Positions 19,907 to 29,271 of a stretch of DNA of 64,000 bases are shown here, piece by piece. The position numbers and the translations under genes are program-made. Position 1 is the stretch's first letter, and each line of letters opens with the position of its first letter. The notes below the pieces were generated by a model that ran no database searches, was not told the origin of the DNA, and saw only the letters and a list, made by a program, of their open reading frames with translations. Origin of the DNA: Intrasporangiaceae bacterium (GTDB taxonomy: Bacteria; Actinomycetota; Actinomycetes; Actinomycetales; Dermatophilaceae). The stretch covers positions 1-64,000 of the forward strand of contig DUPF01000029.1 in NCBI GenBank assembly GCA_012838445.1, in the 5' to 3' direction.

Positions 19907-20794
19907 TCAGCCGGGGGTCGGCTCTCCCACCCTCCTCCGGGACCATGCCAGAGTGATGACGTGTCCCCGGCGGCGCAACACGACGGCAAGGGCAGCGCTC
20001 GCCGCCACGAAGACGACGACGGTGAGCACGCTGCCCTCGACGCCCATCGCTCCGCCGGTGAGCCAGTCCGAGCCGACGGGGATACTTGAGAACACGCCGT
20101 CCTCGCCCGGGGAACCCGAGACCGCGATCCCGAGGACGGGTCCCTGCACAATGTTCCACGCCGCGTGCAACCCGATGACGATCCACAGCGATCGCGTCAA
20201 CGCGTAGACGAGAGCGAAGAGGAGCCCGGCCTCCAACCCGATGGCCAGCACACCCCACCACGAGGCATTCGCGTTGACCAGGTGCACAAGTCCGAACACG
20301 ATGCCGGAGAGCGCCACCGCCAACCACGTGCCGAGGCGTTCCTCGGCCAGGCGATAGACCACGCCACGGAACAGGATCTCCTCACTGACACCGGCCACCA
20401 CACCGGTGCTGAAGACGGCTGACCACAGGTCCGCACCGGCCTCGCCCGACTCAATGCGATAGCCGCCGAGGGCCACGATCACCGCGAAACACGCCAGGAA
20501 CAGGATCGCACCCGCGAAGGCTCCCACCACCAGTCCCGACGCGCGACTCAGCCGCAGCTCCACCGGGCTGCGCCGCCGCTCGACGACTCGCACCAGCACG
20601 AGGTATGCGAGCGCCGCACTTGCGATTTGGATCAGACCCCACTGCGGGTCCCCGACGTCCTGACCGGCCACCGCGAAGAGCCCGAACCCCATGCCCACCA
20701 GAGCGAGCATCAGCAGGAGAAACAGGACGAAGCGGGTCGCCGGGTGGCCGGTCCAGGTGGCACGCACCCCCGCGTCGGGTGCGTCGGGCGGCAA
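19907..20794 (-). CDS. CPBP family intramembrane glutamic endopeptidase
   Basis: 295 aa polytopic; VSEEILFRGVVYRL (EExxxR-like), FGLVHLVN, IGLHAAWN. Confidence 0.88.
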   Translation of the reverse strand: MPPDAPDAGVRATWTGHPATRFVLFLLLMLALVGMGFGLFAVAGQDVGDPQWGLIQIASAALAYLVLVRVVERRRSPVELRLSRASGLVVGAFAGAILFLACFAVIVALGGYRIESGEAGADLWSAVFSTGVVAGVSEEILFRGVVYRLAEERLGTWLAVALSGIVFGLVHLVNANASWWGVLAIGLEAGLLFALVYALTRSLWIVIGLHAAWNIVQGPVLGIAVSGSPGEDGVFSSIPVGSDWLTGGAMGVEGSVLTVVVFVAASAALAVVLRRRGHVITLAWSRRRVGEPTPG

Positions 20795-20797
20795 GGC

Positions 20798-21733
20798 CTA
20801 CTTCTTCTTCTTGCCGCGGATCACCATGACCGGCGAGGTGGCGGTCTCGAGAACCTTGTGCGAGACCGAGCCGAGGAGCATGCCCCTGAAGCCGCCGCGT
20901 CCGCGACTGCCGATGACGAGCAGTGAGGCGTCGGCGGACTCCCGCGCGAGCATCTCGGCCGCCGGGCCGCGCACGACCCGGATGTCCAGGTCGACGTTCG
21001 GGTACTCGGCGCGGATGTCGGCCAGGCCCTCCTCGACCATCCGGCGATAGCCGCTCTCGACCTGTTCCCAGGCCGGGGTCCCGGGGGTGGTGACGACGTG
21101 GCCGTCGACGACCTCCGCATACCAACTCGTGACGGTGCGCACCGATGTGCCGCGGACGTCGGCGATCCAGAACGCGCGCCGGGCCGCCTCCCGGGCGCCC
21201 TCACTGCCGTCGAAGCCGAGGACGACGGGGCCGTCGGCGTCGGTGCGGCCACCCTCGGGGAGGATGATGACCGGGCAGCGGGCGTGCAGCGAGACCGCGA
21301 GGGCGGACCGGCCGAGGAGCAGCCGCTCCAGACCGCGGATCCGGCTGGAGCCGACGACGATGAGGTATGCGTCGTCGCTCGCCTCGATGAGCGCCTCCTC
21401 CGGGTGCATCCACGGCTCGGAGCCGGTGATCTGCAGATCCGGCCACTCGGCACGGGCCCGCTCCAGGGCGCGGGAGAGGATCCCGCTGTCGAGGACGAGG
21501 TCGGGGACGAAGGCCAACCCCCGGGCCGCGATCGGGTTGGCGGCAGCGAGTTCGACCGCGATGTCCTGCGCGTGGAGCAGGTGCATCGGCCGGTTGTTGC
21601 GCTGCGCAGCCCCCGCCGCATACCGGATGCAGGTGTCGTCCCGGTCACTGCCGTCGATGCCGACGACCAGCGCCCCGCTCGGGACGGTGTCAACGATGAA
21701 TTCGGACTGGTTCGTGGTGGCGTTATCGCTCAT
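20798..21733 (-). CDS. Universal stress protein, tandem USP domains
   Basis: Start at MSDNATTNQSEF (21733) with upstream taaggag RBS; two USP domains, GSRGRGGFRGMLLGSVSHKVLETATSPVMVIR. Confidence 0.9.
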   Translation of the reverse strand: MSDNATTNQSEFIVDTVPSGALVVGIDGSDRDDTCIRYAAGAAQRNNRPMHLLHAQDIAVELAAANPIAARGLAFVPDLVLDSGILSRALERARAEWPDLQITGSEPWMHPEEALIEASDDAYLIVVGSSRIRGLERLLLGRSALAVSLHARCPVIILPEGGRTDADGPVVLGFDGSEGAREAARRAFWIADVRGTSVRTVTSWYAEVVDGHVVTTPGTPAWEQVESGYRRMVEEGLADIRAEYPNVDLDIRVVRGPAAEMLARESADASLLVIGSRGRGGFRGMLLGSVSHKVLETATSPVMVIRGKKKK

Positions 21734-21815
21734 CGGGTGCCTCCTTAGGGTGGCGTTCTCCCACACCCAAAGCCTATTGCGCCGCAGGTCCCGTCATGGC
21801 CGGTAGGGTCCCCTC

Positions 21816-23180
21816 ATGTCAGCGAACGGGTCCGGTCCGGGGCGCCTGCCCGCGTCAGCCCGCCGTGGGTATGCATTGGGTTCGGTCGCGACCGGGGCCT
21901 TCGGGACGGTGCCCGGGCTGCTGCTCCTGCCCTACCTGACCGACAGGCTCGGCATCGCCGCCGGTCTGGCTGGGTTGATCGTGTTCCTCCCCAAGGCGTG
22001 GGACACGATCCTGAACCCGATCGCCGGGCGGATCTCGGACCGGTCGACCAACCCGCAGGGCCGTCGTCGCCCGTTCCTCCTCAAGGCCGGGGTCGCGCTG
22101 GCGATCTGTTTCGCCCTGATCTTCCTCGGTCCGAGCAGCCCGCGCGGCCTCGCAGCGACATGGGTCGTCGTGACGTTCCTCGCCTGTGCGACGGCGTTCG
22201 CGTTCTTCCAGGTCCCGTATGTCTCGATGCCGGCGGAGATGACCGACGACTACGACGAACGCACCCGGCTGATGACCTGGCGGGTGGCGATCCTGGCCCT
22301 GGCGATCCTCGTCAGCGGCGGTGTCTCGCCGGCGATCCGGGACGCCCTCCCGATCGAATGGGGATACCGCGCGGTCGGGGTGTTCGTCGCGGCGTTGATC
22401 CTCCTCGGCGCGTTCGGTGCGTGGCGCGGCACCCGCGGCATCGCGATGCGCAGCTTCGGTCAGGCCGGCGGCAGCCTCGGCGAACAGTTGCGGATCGTCG
22501 CCGGTGCCCGCAACTTCCGCCTCCTGCTCATCACCTTCGTCATCCAGGCGCTCGCGGTCGGGGCGATGCTCGCCGGCGTCGACTACGTCGCGCGGGTCCG
22601 GCTCGGGGCGGCCGGGATGTCGACCGCCCTCTTCGTCGCCTTTGTCGGTCCGGCGCTGCTCGTCACCCCGCTGTGGCAGAAGTTCGGTGAACGCTACGAC
22701 AAGCGCCTCGGCTACATCATCTCCTCGGTCCTCCTCGGGGGCGGAGCCCTGCTCACCCTCGTCACGATGCAGATCTCCGCCGCCGCCCTGACCGCCACGG
22801 CCGCCGTCGTCGGCATCGGATACGCCGGCGCCCAGATGTTCCCCCTCGCGATGCTCCCCGACAACGCCGCCGTCGACGGCATGCGCACCGGGGAGAACCG
22901 GGTCGGGGTCTACACCGGGGTGTGGACGGCCGGGGAGACCTTCGGCCTGGCCCTCGGCCCACTGCTGTATGCGGCGGTCCTGTCCGCGGGCGGCTATATC
23001 TCATCGACGGATGGGCTTGCGCAGCAACCGGATTCGGCGTTGACCGCTATCGCGTGGGGCTTCGCCGTGGTCCCGGCGGTGCTCATCGCCGTCTCGTTCT
23101 TCACCCTGGTCCGGTATCGCCTCGACGAGGACGAGGTTCGGGCCGCCATCGCCGCCACCTCGCAAGGGAGTGCCCCATGA
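21816..23180 (+). CDS. MFS transporter (glycoside-pentoside-hexuronide/MelB-like)
   Basis: 454 aa; KAWDTILNPIAGRISDRSTNPQGRRRPFLL, polytopic. Confidence 0.85.
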   Translation: MSANGSGPGRLPASARRGYALGSVATGAFGTVPGLLLLPYLTDRLGIAAGLAGLIVFLPKAWDTILNPIAGRISDRSTNPQGRRRPFLLKAGVALAICFALIFLGPSSPRGLAATWVVVTFLACATAFAFFQVPYVSMPAEMTDDYDERTRLMTWRVAILALAILVSGGVSPAIRDALPIEWGYRAVGVFVAALILLGAFGAWRGTRGIAMRSFGQAGGSLGEQLRIVAGARNFRLLLITFVIQALAVGAMLAGVDYVARVRLGAAGMSTALFVAFVGPALLVTPLWQKFGERYDKRLGYIISSVLLGGGALLTLVTMQISAAALTATAAVVGIGYAGAQMFPLAMLPDNAAVDGMRTGENRVGVYTGVWTAGETFGLALGPLLYAAVLSAGGYISSTDGLAQQPDSALTAIAWGFAVVPAVLIAVSFFTLVRYRLDEDEVRAAIAATSQGSAP

Positions 23181-24643
23181 CCCGACATGTCACCGACCTG
23201 GACACCGTCCGCGCCCAGCTCGAGGCGTTGCAGGCCCACGACCTGCCGACCCACGGGGGACGCACCCTCGCCTACGTCTACGACTCGGGCCTGGCCGACG
23301 TCGATGAACTCGGCCGGGAGGCGCTGGCTCAGTTCGCGTCGAGCAACGGCCTGGACCCGACCGCGTTCCCCTCCCTGCTGCAGATGGAGAACGACCTCGT
23401 CGCCGCCGCGGCGCGTCTCCTCGACGGATACGGTCCGGACGTCGAGGCGGTCGGCACGGTCACCTCCGGGGGCACCGAGTCACTCCTGCTCGCCGTGCTC
23501 GCGGCGCGTGACGCATACCCCCACATCAGCAACCCGCAGATGGTGCTGCCGACGACGATCCACGCGGGGTTCCTCAAGGCGGCCCACTACTTCGGGGTCG
23601 AGCCGGTCCTCGTCGATGTCGACCCGCAGACCTTCCGTGCCGACCCGGAGGCGATGCGGGCCGCGGTCACCGACCGGACCATCCTCCTTGCCGCCTCCGC
23701 CCCGTCCTATGCGCACGGTGTCGTCGATCCGATCCCTGAGATCGCCGCAATCGCAACGGAATCCGGTGCCCGATGCCACGTCGATGCGTGCATCGGCGGC
23801 TGGGTGCTGCCCTACCTGACCGATGCGGACCGTGCCGCGGTCCCGGCGTGGACGTTCGCCGTCCCGGGCGTGAGCAGCATCAGCGTCGACCTGCACAAGT
23901 ACGCCTACACCCCCAAGGGGGTCTCCCTCCTGCTGCACCGCACGCCGGAGTTGCGCCGCACCCAGTACTTCGCGCTCGCCTCCTGGCCCGGCTACACGAT
24001 GCTCAACTCGACGATGCAGTCGACGAAGTCGGGTGGCCAACTGGCGGCGGCGTGGGCGGTGACGACTGCGATCGGGGAGAGCGGGTATGCATCACTCGCC
24101 CGCCAGGCCCGCTCCGGTGCCGTCGCGCTCGCCACGGCGATCGGCCCGGACTGGGAGGGCGGGATCGAACACCTCCGGGTCGCCGTCGAGCCCGACTCGA
24201 CCCTCGTTGCGGTGCAAGCGGATTCGACGTGCGACATCTTCACGATCGCCGATGAGATGCTCAGTCGGGGCTGGTACGTCCAACCGCAGATGGCGTACCG
24301 CTCGATGCCGCCGACGCTGCACCTGACGGTGAGCGCGGCGACCGAGCCGGGGGTCGAGGACTTCGTCACGGCACTGGCCGAGTCGGTGGCGGCGGCTGTC
24401 GAGGCCGGACCGATCGAGGTCGATCCGGGACTGGCCGCAGCGGCCACGGCGCTGGACCCGAGCACCCTCGACGACGCCGCTTTCGATGGGCTGCTCGAAC
24501 TCGCCGGACTCGCCGGGGAGGAGGGGCTGGCGCTCCCGGAGAAGATGGCCCCGGTCAACGCCCTGCTCAACGTCGCCCCTGCGCCGCTGCGCGAGGCGCT
24601 GCTCATCGCCTTCCTGGACCGGCTGCAGCGCCCGAGCCGCTGA
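23177..24643 (+). CDS. PLP-dependent lyase/decarboxylase, sphingosine-1-phosphate lyase-like
   Basis: ATG at 23177 overlaps the upstream stop (ATGA); VTSGGTESLLLAVLAARDA, CHVDACIGGWVLPYL, SSISVDLHKYAYTPKGVSLLL. Confidence 0.8.
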   Translation: MTRHVTDLDTVRAQLEALQAHDLPTHGGRTLAYVYDSGLADVDELGREALAQFASSNGLDPTAFPSLLQMENDLVAAAARLLDGYGPDVEAVGTVTSGGTESLLLAVLAARDAYPHISNPQMVLPTTIHAGFLKAAHYFGVEPVLVDVDPQTFRADPEAMRAAVTDRTILLAASAPSYAHGVVDPIPEIAAIATESGARCHVDACIGGWVLPYLTDADRAAVPAWTFAVPGVSSISVDLHKYAYTPKGVSLLLHRTPELRRTQYFALASWPGYTMLNSTMQSTKSGGQLAAAWAVTTAIGESGYASLARQARSGAVALATAIGPDWEGGIEHLRVAVEPDSTLVAVQADSTCDIFTIADEMLSRGWYVQPQMAYRSMPPTLHLTVSAATEPGVEDFVTALAESVAAAVEAGPIEVDPGLAAAATALDPSTLDDAAFDGLLELAGLAGEEGLALPEKMAPVNALLNVAPAPLREALLIAFLDRLQRPSR

Positions 24644-24716
24644 CCCCTCGCCCCGGCGGGCAACTCACGCGGCGGCGGGGTAGTGGTGCGGCGACGGGGA
24701 GTTGACGCGGCAGTGG

Positions 24717-25943
24717 CTAAGCAGCGCGGCGGCGGAATCCGAGGTCCCGGTCCAGGCGCCGGGTCCAGAACGCCACCCACGCCGTGCCGCCGATCCCCAT
24801 CGCGCCGAGGATGACGGCTGCCCCTGCGAGGGGGACCAGGGCGGCCAGGCCGCTGAGCAGCAACGGGGAACTGGCTAACCCGATGTCTCCGCACAACCGC
24901 ATCCCGCCGAGGAACTGCGCCCGGGATTCGACCGGGGCGGTGTCCGCCCCCATCGTCATGATGACCCCCGACCCGAATCCGTTGCCGGCGGCGAGCAGGA
25001 TCATCACGAGGGTGACCGACACGGCGCCATGCGCGAGCGGCAGGACCAGGCAGGCCAGGGCAGCGCTCGCCGCGACCGGGACGGCGCTGACCGTCCGCCC
25101 GTGCCGGTCCATGATCCACCCTCCGGGATAGACGAGGACGAGTTCGACCGCAGAGGCGATCGCGAAGATCAGGGACGTGGCACTCGCAGAGATTCCGACG
25201 TGTTCGGCCCACAGCGGCAGCAACGCCGTGCGGATGGCGCGAGAGGATCCAAGGACCGCGATCGCGGCTCCGATCGTGGCCATCGCCTGCCGGCGCTCCC
25301 AGAGCACCCGCAGCACCGGGGCGTGTCCGCTGCTGCCGTCCGCTCGCCGCTGCGCCGAGCCGAGGTCGGGCATCGTGAAGGCGAGTCCCGCCGCGGCCAG
25401 GGAGAGGGCGGCGGCGAGGATGAAGACCGCCCGGATGCCGTCGAGGGTGATCAGGCCGGCACCGAGGAGCGGACCGCCGAAGAGTCCCACCCGATGTGCG
25501 CCGCCGAGCAGGGACAGCGCCCGCGCGCGCAGCCGGAACGGGACCGCATCGATCATGAACCCCTGCCGGGCGATGAGGAAGACGGTCCACATCATGCCGC
25601 TCGCGACCACAGCGACGGCGAGCCACGCGACAGTCGGGGTCACCGCGGCCGCGACCATCGCGATCGCGTCGAGCACCCCGGCGATGAGCAGCGCGTTGCG
25701 TTCCCCGATGCGGGCGATGACGGCGGCCGCGGGGAGGGAGCCGATGAGCATCCCGACGCTGACGAGGGCGACGACGAGGGCCGCAAGCGCGACGCTCGCC
25801 CCGAGTTCGCGGGCCCGCAATGCCAGGACCGGCATCATCGCCCCGTGCCCGAGGGAGTTGATCAGCGTCGGCCCGTAGGCAGGAACGGCGATGTCGCGGA
25901 AGCGGAACTCGCGCGATGTCGGTGGATCTGGGTGTTCGGACAC
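24717..25943 (-). CDS. MFS transporter
   Basis: 408 aa, ~12 hydrophobic segments, RIGERNALLIAGVLDA, GGAHRVGLFGGPLLGAGL. Confidence 0.85.
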   Translation of the reverse strand: MSEHPDPPTSREFRFRDIAVPAYGPTLINSLGHGAMMPVLALRARELGASVALAALVVALVSVGMLIGSLPAAAVIARIGERNALLIAGVLDAIAMVAAAVTPTVAWLAVAVVASGMMWTVFLIARQGFMIDAVPFRLRARALSLLGGAHRVGLFGGPLLGAGLITLDGIRAVFILAAALSLAAAGLAFTMPDLGSAQRRADGSSGHAPVLRVLWERRQAMATIGAAIAVLGSSRAIRTALLPLWAEHVGISASATSLIFAIASAVELVLVYPGGWIMDRHGRTVSAVPVAASAALACLVLPLAHGAVSVTLVMILLAAGNGFGSGVIMTMGADTAPVESRAQFLGGMRLCGDIGLASSPLLLSGLAALVPLAGAAVILGAMGIGGTAWVAFWTRRLDRDLGFRRRAA

Positions 25944-25979
25944 TGTCCGTCGACTGTAGACCCGCAGTACGGTTGGCCG

Positions 25980-27353
25980 ATGGTCGATCTCACGCCTGCG
26001 CTTGCTGAGTTGGCTGCTGCCGTCGGGAATGCGGATCTGATCACGGACCCGGACCGGATGGAGGCCTACCGGCGGGACTGGGCCAAGGATCCGTCGGTGG
26101 GTATGCCGTGCGCAGTGCTGCGGGTCCGCTCACCTGAGCAGGTGGTCGCGACGATGCAGTGGGCCACGCGGACCCGGACAGCCGTCGTGCCACGGGGCGC
26201 GGGCAGCGGACTGTCGGGTGGCTCCTCCGCTGTCGACGGCGCACTGACGCTCAGCCTGGACCGGATGACCGACATCGAGATCGACGTGCCGACCCGCACC
26301 GCCAGGGTCGAGCCGGGAGCGTTGAACATCGACGTCAAACGGGCTGCCGCCGAACACGGCCTGTGGTACCCGCCGGACCCGTCCTCGCAGGAGATCTGTT
26401 CCATTGGCGGGAACCTGGCGACCAATGCCGGTGGTCTGTGCTGCGTGAAGTACGGCGTGACGACCGACTACGTCCTCGGCCTCGACGTCGTCCTCGCCGA
26501 CGGTCGCTTCCTGCGCCTGGGTGGCCGACGCCTCAAGGATGTCGCCGGACTGTCGCTGCTGAAGCTCTTCGTCGGCAGCGAGGGCACCCTCGGGGTGATC
26601 ACCGGGGCGACACTGCGACTCGTGCCGGCCCCACCGCCGGTCTCGACCCTCGTGGCCACCTTCCCCACCGTGGGCTCGGCCGCCGATGCGGTGGTCGCGA
26701 TCGGTGCCGTGCTGCGCGCCTCGATGATGGAGTTGATGGACAACACGGCGATCAACTCGGTCGAGGACATGCGCCAGATGGGGTTGGACCGCAGCGCCGG
26801 GGCGCTGCTGCTCGCCCAGTCCGACGCGCCCGGAGCGGCCCGCCACGACGAGATCGAGACGATGGCGCGGCTGTGCCGTGAACACGGCGCCGGTGAGGTG
26901 TTCACGACCGACGACCCGGAGGAGGGGGAGATGTTCACCGAGGCCCGGCGGGCGTCGTTCCTCTCGATCGAGGGTCGTGGCTCGCTGCTCCTCGAGGACG
27001 TCGGTGTGCCGGTCCCGCTGCTGCCCGCCCTGCTCAACGGGATCGAGGAGATCGCCGCGCGGTTCGAGGTGGAGATCCCGGTCGTCGCCCATGCCGGGGA
27101 CGGCAACACGCACCCGGTCATCATCTATGACGCGGTCGACGCGGACTCGGTGAGCCGCGCCAACGCCGCCTTCGCCGCGGTGATGTCACTGGCGATCTCC
27201 CTCGGCGGCACGATCACCGGCGAGCACGGGGTGGGCCGACTCAAGCGGTTCGCGCTGCCCGAACAACTCGGGGCGGACGTCATGGACGTCTCCCGCGCCA
27301 TCAAGGACGCCCTCGACCCGCTCGGGCTGCTCAACCCTGGCGCCGTCCTCTGA
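25980..27353 (+). CDS. FAD-binding oxidoreductase, GlcD/D-lactate dehydrogenase-like
   Basis: Start at 25980 (MVDLTPALAELAAAVG); RGAGSGLSGGSSAVDGALTLSL, GGNLATNAGGLCCVKYGVT, VVAHAGDGNTHPVI, GTITGEHGVGRLKR. Confidence 0.9.
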   Translation: MVDLTPALAELAAAVGNADLITDPDRMEAYRRDWAKDPSVGMPCAVLRVRSPEQVVATMQWATRTRTAVVPRGAGSGLSGGSSAVDGALTLSLDRMTDIEIDVPTRTARVEPGALNIDVKRAAAEHGLWYPPDPSSQEICSIGGNLATNAGGLCCVKYGVTTDYVLGLDVVLADGRFLRLGGRRLKDVAGLSLLKLFVGSEGTLGVITGATLRLVPAPPPVSTLVATFPTVGSAADAVVAIGAVLRASMMELMDNTAINSVEDMRQMGLDRSAGALLLAQSDAPGAARHDEIETMARLCREHGAGEVFTTDDPEEGEMFTEARRASFLSIEGRGSLLLEDVGVPVPLLPALLNGIEEIAARFEVEIPVVAHAGDGNTHPVIIYDAVDADSVSRANAAFAAVMSLAISLGGTITGEHGVGRLKRFALPEQLGADVMDVSRAIKDALDPLGLLNPGAVL

Positions 27354-27476
27354 ACGACGAGCCGCCGTTCCCCCCGCACACGGTCGCCGGACAGCCCGGG
27401 AAACACCGCCCGGAAACGCTGTGACGTTCGCCCGATCGATGGCACTGACCCTGCCTCACCTGGCAAGGTTGGGAGC

Positions 27477-29126
27477 GTGAGTACCACCGCTGTTGCTGAC
27501 CTTGACCCGGCCCTGTCCCACACCAGGGGTGAGACCGAGCCGCCGCTGCTCGATCAGACCATCCCGGACAATCTCGATGCGACCGTCGCCCGCTTCGGTG
27601 ACCGGCTCGCCCTCGTCGACCGTGACCAGGGGATCCGCTGGAGCTACACCGAGTTCGCCGAGCACGTCGACGAACTCGCCCGTGCATTCGTCGCGATCGG
27701 GGTGGAGAAGGGGGAACGGGTCGGCATCTGGGCGCCGAACATGGCGCAGTGGACGCTCGTGCAGTACGCCACCGCCAAGACCGGGATCATCCTCGTCAAC
27801 ATCAACCCCGCCTATCGGACCCACGAACTCGAGTACGTCCTGCGGCAGGCGGGCATCGCATACCTCGTCGCGGTCGAGAGCTTCAAGACGAGCAACTACC
27901 GGTCGATGATCGAGCAGGTCGAAGGTGGGCTCGACGACCTGCGGGGCGTGGCCTACATCAACACCCAGTCCTGGGACGACCTGCTGGCACGGGCCGCCGA
28001 GGTCAGCGCCGATCAGGTCGCGCAGCTCCAGGCCGGGCTCCACCCCGACGACCCGATCAACATCCAGTACACCTCCGGCACAACCGGATTCCCCAAGGGC
28101 GCGACCCTCTCGCACCGCAACATCCTCAACAACGGGTTCCTCGTCGGGGAGGTGTGCCGCTACACGGAGGAGGACAAGGTCTGCATCCCGGTGCCGTTCT
28201 ACCACTGCTTCGGGATGGTCATGGGCAACCTCGCCTGCACGAGCCACGGGGCGACGATGGTCATTCCGGCGCCCGGCTTCGACCCGGCCCTGACCCTCAA
28301 GGCGGTCCAGGAGGAGCGGTGCACCTCGCTGTACGGCGTGCCGACGATGTTCATCGCCGAATGGTCCCTGCCGGACTTCGACAGCTATGACCTGTCCAGC
28401 GTCCGCACCGGCATCATGGCCGGCTCCCCGTGCCCGGCTGAGCTGATGAAGAAGCTCATCGCGAGCGGCATCGACGAGGTGACCATCGCCTACGGGATGA
28501 CCGAGACCTCACCGGTGTCCACCCAGACCCGCGTCGACGACGAGTTCGACCTCAAGGTCGGCACCGTCGGACGGGTCTGCCCCCACCTCGAGATCAAGGT
28601 CGCCGACCCGGTTACCGGCGAGCCGGTGCCCCGCGGCCAGGCCGGCGAGTTCCGCACCAAGGGCTACAGCGTCATGCTCGGCTACTGGGAGGAGCCGGAG
28701 AAGACGATGGAGGCCATCGAGGACGGCTGGATGAAGACCGGCGACCTGGCCGTCATGGACGAGCAGGGGTATGTGCAGATCACCGGCCGCATCAAGGACA
28801 TGGTCATCCGGGGTGGGGAGAACATCTACCCCCGCGAGATCGAGGAGTTCCTCTACACCCACCCCGATGTCCTCGACGCCCAGGTCATCGGAGTTCCGGA
28901 CACCAAGTACGGCGAGGAGTTGTGCGCCTGGATCCGGATGAAGGACGGCGCAGCTCCGCTGACCCACGAGGCCCTGCGGGAGTATGCGACGGGCAAGTTG
29001 GCGCATTACAAGATCCCGCGCTACGTCAAGATCGTCGAGGAGTTCCCGATGACGGTCACCGGCAAGGTCCGCAAGGTCGAGATGCGTCAGCAGAGTGCCG
29101 AGGAACTCGGATTGGTGAACGACTAG
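27477..29126 (+). CDS. AMP-binding acyl-CoA synthetase (FadD-like)
   Basis: 549 aa, GTG start; IQYTSGTTGFPKGATLSHRN, YGMTETSPVSTQT, GWMKTGDLAVMDEQGYVQITGRIKDMVIRGGENIYPREIEEFL. Confidence 0.92.
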   Translation: MSTTAVADLDPALSHTRGETEPPLLDQTIPDNLDATVARFGDRLALVDRDQGIRWSYTEFAEHVDELARAFVAIGVEKGERVGIWAPNMAQWTLVQYATAKTGIILVNINPAYRTHELEYVLRQAGIAYLVAVESFKTSNYRSMIEQVEGGLDDLRGVAYINTQSWDDLLARAAEVSADQVAQLQAGLHPDDPINIQYTSGTTGFPKGATLSHRNILNNGFLVGEVCRYTEEDKVCIPVPFYHCFGMVMGNLACTSHGATMVIPAPGFDPALTLKAVQEERCTSLYGVPTMFIAEWSLPDFDSYDLSSVRTGIMAGSPCPAELMKKLIASGIDEVTIAYGMTETSPVSTQTRVDDEFDLKVGTVGRVCPHLEIKVADPVTGEPVPRGQAGEFRTKGYSVMLGYWEEPEKTMEAIEDGWMKTGDLAVMDEQGYVQITGRIKDMVIRGGENIYPREIEEFLYTHPDVLDAQVIGVPDTKYGEELCAWIRMKDGAAPLTHEALREYATGKLAHYKIPRYVKIVEEFPMTVTGKVRKVEMRQQSAEELGLVND

Positions 29127-29271
29127 CCCGAAGGGACGATGGATCGGGTTATTGTGCGGGCCAACGGTTCATCCGAGCGGTTCGGGCGATATCGTTCCAG
29201 GAGTATTGACCTCGTTGCAGCACTATGGACTTCCCCGCTCCCACTCACACACGTAAGGGGCTCGTGAGCCT

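Noticed and set aside
18453-20327. 624-aa minus-strand ORF overlapping the sugar dehydrogenase gene
   Set aside because: Shadow ORF; the plus-strand lipoprotein has recognisable PQQ-dehydrogenase motifs.
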